Of a DNA stretch of 64,000 bases, positions 12,609 through 22,475 are shown piece by piece. Under the pieces are notes generated by a model. The model ran no database searches and was not told the origin of the DNA. It saw only the letters and a list, made by a program, of their open reading frames with translations. Position numbers and translations under genes: made by a program. Each line of letters opens with the position of its first letter. Position 1 is the first letter of the stretch. Location: positions 1 through 64,000 of the forward strand of contig JAHLKH010000055.1 of the NCBI GenBank assembly GCA_025526915.1, written 5' to 3'. The DNA is from Entophlyctis helioformis (Eukaryota > Chytridiomycota > Chytridiomycetes > Chytridiales > Chytriomycetaceae).

Positions 12609-14548
12609 TCACAGCCGTGCTGCGCTTGAATCGCGCCGCCGTTGTCGGGAGTTGAGACGCAGGATGGTGCGGCGATCAGTCAGGATCCTGGGGACACGGC
12701 CAGGAAGCTCCTTATAGTACTCCTCGGCCTTGCTCTTGTGGCGGAACGCCGCAACGGACACGCCGTTGTTGTAGTCAAACAAGTTCATGCCATCGTGGTG
12801 GCTTCCGCATGCTTGATCACAAAGAAGCCCTGGTCGCAGGTCAAGTAGATGTCGACGAGATCATCAACGGGCTTCGGCAGGGAAGAGTCCTTGGCAATCT
12901 CCTCGTACTTGTCAATGACGAGCTCGAGGATGTCGAGATGGATTGCCTTGTCGGTGATGAGAGTCTTGGCGTGCAGGATGGCCTCCTTATCCTTTTTGAG
13001 ACGATCAAAGTCCACTCCGCCACTTGGGTCGCCCTTTGTGAGATTGCCCAAGAGCTTGTTGGCAAGCACGAGCTCGCTCTTCCAGCTGTCAATGTCCTTG
13101 CGGATACCCGCGATCTTGTCCTTGTTGACGGTCTTGGCGTACGAGTACGCGTACACGGATGAATGGAAGCCACAGAACTTTTGGGCTCGCAATGTCAAAG
13201 TGTACGAGTACGTTGTGCGGCTTTCGCCATCGACCCAGTTGTGCTCGGAGATGTCCTGCTTGATCTCGTTAATCTGGTGGTCCGAGTGGATGGTCATGGT
13301 GCTGGTGCGGGATCTAGTATGCCAAGCTCATCCCAGGAATCGCGCCAACGGGGATCAGATCGTTCGTGTCAAGTTGAGCAAGCTCGGCTCGCCATCCTTG
13401 ATCTTGCTGTTGAGGGCAGCAATCTGATCGATGGCCTCCTGGACTTGGCGTTGGTTGATGATGAGCTTCGCATTCGCCTGTACAGCCTGAAGATCGAGCG
13501 AGGCGATCTTGGACTCGAGCTTGGACGAAATTGTCGTCCAAATCCGCCACCGCCTTTGGCTTGATGATGGTGATCAGGCTGACAGCCTTGCCGTTGCCAC
13601 CGTGCGCGTGATCTGCTTGAGCAGCGAGTTGATGGCATCAAATGCCACGGCGTGGACCAGAGGGCAGTCGATCTTGGCTGGGATGCGCACCTTGGGACTG
13701 TCGATGCCATATGAGTCGCATGATGTTGCGGTTGCCACGCTGCAGCAGATTGCTGTTGACAGCATCAATGCGACCCGAGTGCTTCGCTGGCCTGAACGAG
13801 ACGGGACGGTCCGCTTTATAGCACGCCTTGATGTGATTGGCAGCGTCAAAGCCGGTGTGCATGACAATGACATTTTCGGTGACGCCAGAAAAGTTGTCGA
13901 GGAAGCCGCCGATCGAAGCCTGCATGCCGCGTTCAGCACGCCTGTCGACCGCATGACAAACACGACCGCGTGGATGGTGACAGCGTTGTTCAGAGCGCGC
14001 GCAATGCCGGCGAGATGCTTGGCGTCCATCATGGGATTGCTCAGTGCCTCGCTGTCATTGCAGCCAGGCGTGTCGATACTGTGCATGGTTGCATGGATGT
14101 GGATGCATGGTTGCAGATGGCGCAAATGTCAGCAAGATGCTCCACAGTGTGCTATCACAGCATGGCAGGATGCCACTTGCATGTTGAGGATGAACGGCTC
14201 CTTGCCATCCGTGCCAACGAGGTTGAAGGGGAGATCTTCGACGCTCATCCTGGCATGCTCGTCAACGTCAGGTTGAAGTCCTCAGTTTTCCCTTGGCGTC
14301 CGTCAGGAGCTGGGCAAGCAGCGAGTCAACGTCCATCCTCTCGTCGTTGTTGCCGAGGAGTGCAGTCTTTGGGTGGATGAGGATCGAGTGCTGGGTGCAC
14401 GTCTGGGTGGTCAATGAGTTGCCATCGCCGATCTTGAGCAAGGTGGCATGATTCTAACGCCGGCATAGTCATGAATTGCTTTGATGAGGGTGGTCTTGCC
14501 AGCACCAGTTTCGCCGACAAGGAGGACGTTGACACTTTGATGGTCATG
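12609..14548 (-). CDS. P-loop GTPase-like protein with C-terminal coiled coil (AIG1/TRAFAC-like), frame-broken
   Basis: Near 14480-14535 the sequence encodes NVLLVGETGAGKTTLIKAI, a Walker A / G1 motif. Further on, DTPGCND (about 14050-14070) fits a G3 switch motif, followed by MMDAKHLAGIARALNNAVTI and IHAVVFVMRSTG, the helix-strand expected after it. VIVMHTGFDAANHIKACY may be the G4 region. The C-terminal half is helical and charged (KLESKIASLDLQAVQANAKL, then KIAGIRKDIDSWKSELVLAN) and ends near RILTDRRTILRLNSRQRRRD with a stop at 12609. This layout is like large AIG1-type or septin-like NTPases of unknown role in early fungi and animals. At least five frame changes occur; two or three look like introns (near 14450, 14150), the rest like indels or decay. 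Start ATG at 14548 gives MTIKV just before the P-loop, with a TATA box 60 bp upstream. Function is not known. Confidence 0.55.
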
Positions 14549-14606
14549 ATTGGGCTGCTGGGATGTGGGCTTGATGTGGAGCTGAAAGACGGGCAGCTAC
14601 GGGGGT

Positions 14607-14613
14607 CTTTATA
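14607..14613 (-). promoter_or_regulatory. TATA box of the GTPase-like gene
   Basis: TATAAAG on the minus strand lies about 60 bp upstream of the proposed ATG at 14548, a sensible distance for a short 5' leader. This supports a transcription start close to 14580 and the choice of that ATG. Confidence 0.5.
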
Positions 14614-14797
14614 CTTGCGGCTGGTCGTATGACGGATTGTCATATCACACTGTTGTGCACGGCATCATGTCATATCACATCCAAGCGGCGCATGGCACTT
14701 TGTGGTATGACACTGATGGACCACCACCAGAGGCAGGACAGGCTCGTGTATAGGCCATATCACACACGGCACACCCATTCGCAGCGACACGCAGCTC

Positions 14798-17314
14798 GTG
14801 CACAATGCGGCGCACCTTGTCCGGAGTTTTGCTGTCAGACTTGCCCACAAACGCCGCTGCCATGTCCGACCGACTGGAAGACCAGCTGGACCAGCCGCAG
14901 GACCAGCCGCAGGACCAGCCGCAGCACGAGACACCCACGAGCACACGCTCCATCGGCCTCAGTCCAGCGCCAGCATCGCCAGCGTCGCCAGCGGCATCAC
15001 GCACCGCAGCCGCTCGTCGAGCGTCGTGAGCACGTCGTCGTCGGCGGCGGCGGCTGGCGCAGGCATCCCGTTCTCTGCCCCGCGCACACGCAGCGGCTGC
15101 GTGGCCTGCAACCGACGCAAAGAGGCCGCTGCCCTTGCGGCGTCTGCGTCTGCGTCTGCGTCTGCGTCGTCCCTCGGCGGTGGCCACGGCCACGGCCACT
15201 CGCACTACGCAAACTACATCTACTCGCACAGGTCGCTCAGCTCGCCTGCCGTGTCGCTGCCGTCTGCTGGCTCGGCGGCCCGCCGTTCAAGCGCTGCGGC
15301 CTCTGCGACGGCCTCTGCCTCTGCGACAGCCTTGGGCGGCCGCTCGCCGTCCACAGCCTCTCTGCTGCGGCCACAGACGGCGTCGTCCGCCACCGGCCGC
15401 CAGCGAGCATCCAGCAGCCCCTCGCTGCCCGACGCCGCCCACATTGTGCGCCGCCGCATTTCGTCTGCTGCGTCGCTGTACGCTTCGGTGCAGGCCAAGA
15501 CAGACAGCCATCGCCGGCCGTTTGTTGGCTACGGTCCCGTCGGCCCTGCCGGCCCTGTCGGAAACAGCAGCAACAGCAGCAGCAGCAGCAACAGCACAGC
15601 ACTGCAGAGCCTGCGGCCCATCCGTCTCGTCTGCCACACGCCTGCCACGGCCGCCGCAAGCATCGGTTTCAAGCCCGCAGCGCAGTCCCACACGAAACAG
15701 CTCGATCCCGCTGTCGCCTGGCATGCGCAAGTCGTCGCTGCTCAGCAGCCCGCCTGTTCTCAGAGGCCTCCAGTCTGCCAGTGTTGACAGTCTGCCCGTT
15801 GCCGTCTCCGATCATGTCAATGTCCAAGAGGACGACGACGACGACGGTGCCGTGACGTCGCCTGAGCTCGCCCAGCTGGCTGCTGATGTGTCGGCCATTC
15901 TTGAACACACCTGCGGTATCGACCACGACCACGACGACCACTTCGATGACGAGCTTGGTGTTGGCGGCGAGCACAGCACGGCCGAGTGGGACAGCAGCAG
16001 CATCAGTCGCCAGCAGTCGTCCGAGACGCTTGTTGACGCATCAGCCGATCTCGACGGCACGGCTCCCATCTCCGTGATGTCGCCTTTCAAGACGATGCTT
16101 TCTGGCGCCAACGGAAGCGGTGCGATCGAGGATAAGGAGACTGCTCGCCAGCTCGAGGAGGCGCTCTGCGATACCGCATCAACGATGCTTGCTGGCGCTG
16201 ACGGCAGCGACGATTCCGTGATTGTGCTCCAGTCGCGCAACGGTTCAGCAGCCTCTCTCGCCAAGCACGCCTCCGAGCCCGTCGAAGCCTCTAGCGCACT
16301 GGCATCTCTTCTCATTTCGCCTGTGGCTGCACAGCAGCCACTGCCCGACGGAACAGACGCCGGGCCGACGATGCCGTCTGTCATGGACTTGACAAGCGCA
16401 TTCGCCATGGCCGACATGATGGGCGACACAAGCGTCATGACGACCATGAGCTCGATCATGATGGACAGTGAGACCAGCACGGACGCGGACGCGTTTGGGG
16501 ACGAGTACAGCGCTCTGGAGAGCCCGCAGCCGTCGCCTGGCCTGAGCGTTGTTCTGCCCATGGACCACAACAACGCGCGTCTGTTCACATCAGCCGCGCC
16601 ATCGAGCAGCGCGCCGCGTTCGGCGCCGCTCCGGTCTGCATCATCCGTCTCGTCGCAGCCGTCCCTGTCGGCAGCCGAAGAGGCCGAGCGTGCCGCATCG
16701 GCTGCTGCCGCTGCACAGCTCGCCGCCAAGCTGGCCGAGCTTGCCGCCCGCAGACGCCGGTACCGCGAGCGCAACTGGGACATGATGCGCGATCTGTCGG
16801 GCCTGACCAATCTCCTCAGCGCCAAGTATGACGAGCTCGTCTCCTTCCATCGTCTGCTCAAATCCGACAGCACGCCCGCCTCGCTCATCCTTGCCGCCGC
16901 AGCACGGTCTCCCGCGGCGCACCTCGACCCGCGGCAGCGGCGGCCGCCACCACGTTTGCTGAGCTCAAATCCGACTATATCCACACCTCCCGCGACATCT
17001 ACGACATCTCGATGAACATCATGCAGTCGTGGTCGCCTGTCGCGCAGACATGCGACGATCGAACGCTGGCGATGCACCTGACGCGCTCGCTCACCAAGGT
17101 CGAGGCGCTTGCGCTGCAGCTGCGCACGGTGACGACGCGCAAGGAGAACGATGCAGGTGATCGGGACAGCGAGGCGCAGGTCATGACGTGCTCCAAGAAC
17201 GTTGTGGATGCGGCGCATGGCGCGCTCAAGGATCTCGAGGCCGCCAAGCTGCGCCTTGTGGATGATGAGGAGCCTGGCGCTGACGGCGATCGGTCGGCTG
17301 TATCTGCTGTGTGA
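14798..17314 (+). CDS. Ser/Ala-rich low-complexity protein with C-terminal helical domain
   Basis: The N-terminal 550 residues are Ser/Ala/Pro-rich with a QP/DQPQ repeat (about 14885-14935), HGHGHSHY and poly-Asn/Ser tracts. An acidic run (EDDDDDGAVTSPELAQLA) starts an ordered region. The C-terminal part has a charged helix (AELAARRRRYRERNWDMMRD) then LSGLTNLLSAKYDELVSFHR and FAELKSDYIHTSRDIYDI, ending near LEAAKLRLVDDEE. This end looks like a helical bundle or coiled coil and is the only conserved-looking part. No family is recognised. Two candidate starts exist: 14798, and 14862 (MSDRLEDQ), which needs a frame change near 15030. Frame breaks are also inferred near 15665 and 16900. A 31-bp GT-AG stretch at the latter gives the wrong phase and is too short to be an intron. 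The style (disordered plus one coiled coil) suggests a scaffold or signalling adaptor. Confidence 0.5.
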
Positions 17315-18120
17315 TGGATCGCCTACCGTGTACTTGAAGAGTACTTTTTGTGTGTCTTTGTTGTCTTTACATCTTGTGTGCCCCCTTTGTTTCGTTGACT
17401 GCTTTTGGAATACATCCCCTATCTATACTAATGGCCATCGCATCGTACTTGCACTTCTTGAGCATCTTTAGTTGGCAATGCTCAGTGGTCGTGGCAGCAG
17501 CAGACACTTGCCACCAACAACACAAAACGGCGACTCAGACGGTGAGTGTCTGGTTGCGGTGGCTGCTTGCATGTGAATGGAGTGCGATTGCCACTGCGAT
17601 TGCCACTGACGATGCAACGTGGCTGCAGGTGGAGGCGACTATGATTAGTAGCACGCCGTGTGCCTGCTCGGTCCAAGCATGCAATCATCGTGACGGCGTG
17701 GAGAATGAATGGTTATGACGCTGCTGTCCTGTGCTGCCTGCCATGTGCTGCCTGCGGCCGGGCGCCATGCCAGCTCCGTGCTGGCCAATGGTATTCGAGG
17801 CACGCTGGCACCTGTGCACCGACAGAGCGACCGCCGGACACGACGCATCAATCTGGTCCGTGTTTCGCCGTCAGCCAGGCGTCAGAGTGAGTCACGCACA
17901 AACCATAGGCGCTGCGCTGTCGGACTATAAAGCGGTGGGCGGCACCCCTGGACGGGCAGGCAGCAGCAGACACAGCACACAGCACACACCAGTCCACAAC
18001 ACAATGACTTTCCAGGAGGTGAGTTGGGCTGTCGCAATGCCGAGAAAGCGGCGATCTCTGACGCATTGTGGCCGCCTCTGCCCAACAACGCACAACGCAC
18101 AACGCGACGCCGCTTGCACC
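17315..18120. other. Intergenic region and 5' leader of the universal stress protein gene
   Basis: No convincing gene. A TATA box lies at 17926-17932. An upstream ATG at 18004 is followed, 15 bp later, by a strong donor (GAG/GTGAGT), so a short first coding exon or a spliced leader is possible. Confidence 0.4.
17926..17932 (+). promoter_or_regulatory. TATA box of the universal stress protein gene
   Basis: TATAAAG occurs 78 bp before the ATG at 18004 and about 190 bp before the ATG at 18121. The spacing favours transcription starting near 17960, upstream of both candidate start codons. Confidence 0.5.
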
Positions 18121-18623
18121 ATGAAGAAGCACGTCCTTGTCGCCATTGACGACTCCAAGACCGGCGAGCAGGTCATGCGCTGGGCATTCGAGAACCTGGT
18201 CAACGACGGCGACTCGGTGACGGCGCTCACGGTCGTCAAGAAGCCCGTCGACAACATCAGCCCGCTCGACGACGGCGACATGGCGCTCACCATGCTGCAG
18301 GGCTTGACGCGCAAGCTGCAGGCGAGCACGGGCATCAACGCACGCATCCACTGCTCCGTGGTCGGTGGCGATGCCCGCGAGGCGATCCTCGAAACGGTGG
18401 GTTGTCTGTAGCCGACGCAGTGCCGTGCAGACGCACGCCAGATCAGTGGGCTGACCCTGTCGATGGCTGCCGCCGCTGTGCCGTCCAGGCCGAAGAGGTC
18501 CAGGCGACCATGATTGCCATGGGGTCTCGCGGCCGCTCGCAGATCGCGGGCATGCTCATGGGCTCCGTGTCCGACTACATCACACACCACAGCGACCTGC
18601 CAGTGACGATCGTCAAGTGCTAG
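18121..18623 (+). CDS. Universal stress protein (UspA-like, HUP fold)
   Basis: A small single-domain protein of 136 residues from two exons (18121-18396 and 18489-18623). It starts KKHVLVAIDDSKTGEQVMRW, the first beta strand and helix of the UspA fold. The second exon carries MIAMGSRGRSQIAGMLMGSV, the ATP-binding G-2x-G-9x-G(S/T) motif, followed by DLPVTIVK, the last strand. These identify an ATP-binding universal stress protein, probably cytosolic and stress-responsive. The start at 18121 has good context (ACCATGA). An alternative model starts at 18004 with MTFQE and splices into the AAG codon of the same exon; it changes only the first few residues. Such proteins are common in plants, bacteria and early-diverging fungi. 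The partner is unknown. Confidence 0.85.
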
Positions 18624-18642
18624 TCCTTGCGAGCCAGCCAGC

Positions 18643-18645
18643 CAG

Positions 18646-18681
<36 letters not shown>
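18643..18681. repeat. CA dinucleotide microsatellite
   Basis: About 16 CA units between the universal stress protein stop and the EBP start codon. It lies in the short spacer (114 bp) that must hold the EBP promoter. Confidence 0.8.
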
Positions 18682-18682
<1 letters not shown>

Positions 18683-18737
18683 TCCCCCCCAATGAACATA
18701 ATCCGATCTTGCCGTTGAACCTTTCATCATCATCACC

Positions 18738-19656
18738 ATGACTGCCAAGCTTGTGCCGCACCCGTTCCACCCACGGACAGCGTCCATCCCCCACTACACC
18801 GAGCGCACCTGGACCGCCGGCGAGATCCTCGGCATCTTCTTTGGCATCATCGCCGTGGTCATGCCGCTTGCCTACGTGGCCATTGCCCGCCGCAACACCC
18901 GAGCGACCGGCAAGCCCGCTCCGTTCGGCACCCGCCTGGTGTTCCTGTGGTTCCTCGCCTGCGGCTGCATCCACCTGTTTGTCGAGGGCTGGTTCGCTGC
19001 AACCAACCGGGCCATTGCCGGCGAGTCTGACTTCCTGTCCGAGCTGTGGAAGGAGTACGCCATGTCCGACTCGAGATACATGACGTCCGACCCCTTTGTC
19101 ACCCTCATGGAGAGCATGACCGCCGTAAGTCTGCCTGCGTTTGTGTTTGGCTGCTGCTCTGCGGCGTCGCTGGACGGATGGACCGATGGATGGACCGATG
19201 GCGCTTGCACAGCAGCTCTCCGAAGGCACACTGGCCGATCTGCTCGGCTGGTTGGCCCACATGCCCGCATGCTGACTTACACACATGCTGGCATTCTGCC
19301 CTTTGCTCCAGTTTGCCGTCGGCCCGCTCAGCTTCATCGCAGCCGCCCTCATCTACGCCAACAACCCCTACCGCCACCTCTTCCAGTTCGCCGTCTCGCT
19401 CTGCCAGCTGTACGGCGACGTGCTCTACTACGGCACCACGCTCATGGAGGGCGCGCCGCACTGCGACCCGCACCCGTACTACTTCTGGTTCTACTTTGTC
19501 TTTATGAACGCCTTCTGGATCGTCATCCCCATCCTGGTCATGATGTCGTCGGGCTCGGCCATCCTGCGCGGCCTGGCTGCTGGTGCACGCGAGGATGCGC
19601 TCAAGCTCAAGGGCAAGAGCGCTGGCAAGAAGCCCCTTCGTGCCAAGGAAGAGTGA
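18738..19656 (+). CDS. EBP-type sterol delta8-delta7 isomerase (EXPERA domain)
   Basis: EBP moves the sterol B-ring double bond from C8 to C7 in the ER membrane. Two exons (18738-19124, 19312-19656) give 243 residues, close to animal and plant EBP. Four transmembrane segments are visible: EILGIFFGIIAVVMPLAYVA, GTRLVFLWFLACGCIHLFVE, VGPLSFIAAALIYA and FYFVFMNAFWIVIPILVM. Catalytic positions are present: CIHLFVEGWF (His and Glu of helix 2), TLMESMTA (matching METITA), CQLYGDVLYYGT, and YFWFYFVFMNAFW with the conserved Asn and Trp. The tail is lysine-rich (KGKSAGKKPLRAKEE), typical of ER retention. Dikarya use the unrelated ERG2 for this step, so the EBP form marks an early-diverging fungus or related lineage. 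No frame breaks. Confidence 0.93.
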
Positions 19657-19984
19657 TCGCTGAATGAACTTGGCCTCGATTGGCGAATGCATCACACGAT
19701 GGAAGCACCGCATGGATGGAGTCTGTCGTGCCATAACTGGTTGAGGGACGGCAACAGAGTGCTGCAACGAGGGGATGAACAGGGTGCAGCCATCTAGTCA
19801 CGTGTCTCGTCACGTGATCCTTCAGACATGCAATGACTTCCAACATCAAAATTTTGACTCGGGGATCCGCTCAGTCAAACTTTCCAGTCACAGACTTGTA
19901 GGCGGCATACTCTCAATGGGTGTCGTCCGCCGGTCGTCCATGCAGACTGCTGACACTTGGGCCATGCCATGCCATGCAGGCCAA
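19657..19984. other. 5' region of the ankyrin gene with paired CACGTG sites
   Basis: No separate gene. It contains two GTCACGTG boxes (see separate entry). Two further in-frame ATGs (19775 and 19916) precede the start I chose, so part of this stretch may be coding. Confidence 0.4.
19797..19816. promoter_or_regulatory. Two GTCACGTG boxes spaced 12 bp apart
   Basis: Identical octamers at 19797-19804 and 19809-19816, with a 4-bp gap, place two CACGTG cores on almost the same face of the helix. Such cores bind bHLH dimers of the Cbf1/USF type. They lie about 170-190 bp upstream of the ankyrin start chosen here. Confidence 0.5.
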
Positions 19985-22017
19985 ATGGTTGATGGACACA
20001 ACAACGACCATGACGACAGCGGCGACAGCGACGAGCTGCAGCACGGACGCAGTTGGTGGGACAAGCTGCCCGCTGAGCTGCACGCCATGATCCTCTTCCG
20101 AGCGAGCGACCTGCACTCGTTCCTCGCACGCCGACCCCGCAACCCGGACGCCGACACCATCCACCGCATATGGGCATACGCCTGCGCATCCAACTGGCCG
20201 GGCGATCTGTTCTTGCTGCCAAACTGGTCGCCCATCTCTGACCGCAACGGCAGCACGAATGCAGAGCCGGATGCGGACATCAACAGAGCGCTTGTGCTGG
20301 TGACGGCGCGGTCGTTCTACGCTCGGCTCTGCGAGCGGTTCCCACAGTGGACAAAGTCTGCGTTTGTGACGAGGCGTGCAGACGGCGCGGATGACGGCAG
20401 GTTCACACGTGCCATCTCGACCATGCCGCGGCTGGTACACATCCCGCTGCGGCAGGCTTGGACGGATCTGCTGGACATGCGAGACCCCGTCGCCCTTGGA
20501 CGGTTGGCGCTTGCGCACGGGCATGGCAAGATGCTGCGGTACTTGGCACTCGAGACGGGCGCGATCGATGTGCGTGGCTATGAGCAGCAGGATGCTGGCG
20601 GCCAGAGTTTGCTGGACGAGGCTCTCGGTCGTGGCTTTGTGGACGTGGCAGACGTGCTCGTTGAGGCGGGGTTGCAGGGTTGGGCCATCTCGCCGACGAA
20701 GCTGGCCGCGGCTGGGCAATTGGCGAGTCTCCAATGGATGCACTCCAAGCGCGGGTTGCAATGCGATCGCTGGCCGACAGACGTTCTGGATACCGCGGCA
20801 CGGTCTGGCCGTTTGGACATGGTCAAGTGGCTGCACAGACACCGGTCTGACGGATGCACAACGGATGCTGTGGACGGTGCGCTGGAGATGCACCACTACC
20901 AAGTCGCCACGTGGTTGCTGGCACATCGGCCGGAAGGGTGTTCGCCTGCGTGGGTATGCAAGATGGCATCGCAAGGACGGCTTGATATCTTGCAAGCGAT
21001 GCACACAAACCCGGGAGTCACATTCACGGTGGGCGTCATGGACGAGGCCATCAGGCGCAATCAGCTGGCAGTTGCAGAGTGGCTGCGCGCCAACAGGTCA
21101 GAGGGCTACTCGGCCAAACCAGTCGAACTGGCATTGTGGCACTCGTCGTTTGATGTGGCGCGATGGCTGCTTTCGACGTGCGGCGAGGGATGCGACGACA
21201 GTGCTGTAAACGGCGTTGCGGCACGTGGCAGGTTGGACGTGATACAGACGATGCACGAAACGGGCCGCGTGCGGTTCACGGCTGCCGTCATGGACACGGC
21301 TGCGCCAATGGACATCTGCCTGTGGTGCAGTGGCTGCACGAGTCGCGCTCGGAAGGTTGCACGGTATCTGCAGTGGACAATGCGCTCAAAGGCCGCCACC
21401 TCGACACGGCCATCTATCTGCTCACGCATCGCACAGAAGGGTGCTCGGACGCCTGGGTCAACAAGACGGCTGGACGCGGCCATCTGTCGGTTATCCAGGC
21501 CATGCAAACCAATCCTGCCGTCACGTTCACAACCAAAGCCATGGACACCGCCGCCTCGCATGGCCACCTCGACATAGTCCAATGGCTGCATACGCATGGC
21601 ACAGCAGGATGCACAATGAGTGCCATCAACAATGCCCTCGCCAACAACCACCGGGAAGTGGTACGGTTCCTACTCGCGTCGCGCACAGAAGGATGCTCGC
21701 CTTGGTGCGTGGCAGACATGGCAACTCGCGGTCGGCTCGACATCCTGCAAGCCATGCACGCCAACCCTGCTGTCCCATTCACGCCTGCGGTCGTTGACGC
21801 TGCCGCAAGCGCTGGCCATGTGCGTGTCGTTGACTGGCTTCTTGCCCACCGCACCGAAATGTTCACGTGGCGTGCTCTGCAGAGCGCGCGCACAGAACAC
21901 ATTGCCAAGATCCTGCTCGAGAGTCTGTCAGATGAGCAGCGTCTTGAAATGCTCTCTGACGCGCAATCATGTGCGCAGAGCGGCCTTGCGATCAAGCGCC
22001 TTACAAAGAAGAAATGA
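19985..22017 (+). CDS. Ankyrin-repeat protein with F-box-like N-terminus
   Basis: After an acidic His/Asp leader, WWDKLPAELHAMILFRASDL resembles an F-box-like entry helix. Then follow about 15 repeats of roughly 30-34 residues, with recurring blocks such as GRLDILQAMHTNPGVTF, VMDEAIRRNQLAVAEWLRAN, EGCSPAWVCKMASQGRLDI and DTAASHGHLDIVQWLHTHG. The alternating EGC and NP signatures are typical of the large ankyrin families of chytrids, oomycetes and amoebae. One frame break occurs near 21310 (after AVMDTA); repeats continue in the next frame to the stop at 22017, so I treat it as one gene of about 675 residues. Start ATG at 19985; 19775 and 19916 are in-frame alternatives. Possible role: substrate adaptor of an SCF ubiquitin ligase, inferred only from architecture. 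Confidence 0.8.
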
Positions 22018-22156
22018 ACTTGCTGTCTATTTGCTGTCGTGAGTCGCTTTCCGCACAGTGTCGGATGGATGGACACTGAACACCATTGGAATGAATCTGC
22101 CAAGCCTATGGAGGACAGTACTTGTTAGAGTGTGCAAATTTCTGCGACAAGAAGAG

Positions 22157-22228
22157 GCTTCCGTGGCGCAATGGCTAGCGCGTAACGCTGTTAACGTTAA
22201 GGTTGGTGGTTCGAGCCCACCCGGGAGC
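22157..22228 (+). tRNA. tRNA-Asn (anticodon GTT)
   Basis: A 72-nt cloverleaf folds well: acceptor stem GCTTCCG/CGGGAGC with one G-U pair, anticodon stem TAACG/CGTTA, loop CTGTTAA giving anticodon GTT, and T arm GGTGG-TTCGAGC-CCACC. No intron. A T-rich tract (CTTCTTTTTTCC) immediately downstream is a Pol III terminator. Confidence 0.95.
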
Positions 22229-22229
22229 G

Positions 22230-22241
22230 CTTCTTTTTTCC
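22230..22241 (+). terminator. Pol III terminator of tRNA-Asn
   Basis: A run of six T residues begins a few bases after the 3' end of the tRNA, as expected for RNA polymerase III termination. Confidence 0.75.
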
Positions 22242-22475
22242 TTTTTGCTACACCGCTGGACCCAAGGCATTGATACAGGGTCTGTTCCAGCAGCATTGCA
22301 TTCTTTTTTTGCCGTGTGGCCGCTCGTGTCATGCAGGCATGCTCCATGACATAACTGAGGGATCTACGCACGGCCTTTAGCTCAAAAGGGTATGGCATCT
22401 AGTGTCTTTGGGAATCTTCTTGGAATGAACAGTGGCTGACGCACATGCTTCACTTGCATGCTGCTACTGGCTGAC

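Noticed and set aside
14675..15229. Minus-strand frame of 184 residues overlapping the start of the Ser/Ala-rich gene
   Set aside because: Arg-rich shadow of a low-complexity plus-strand region with no domain.
16880..16930. A 31-bp GT-AG stretch as an intron in the Ser/Ala-rich gene
   Set aside because: Too short for splicing and removing it gives the wrong reading phase, so a one-base indel is the simpler reading.
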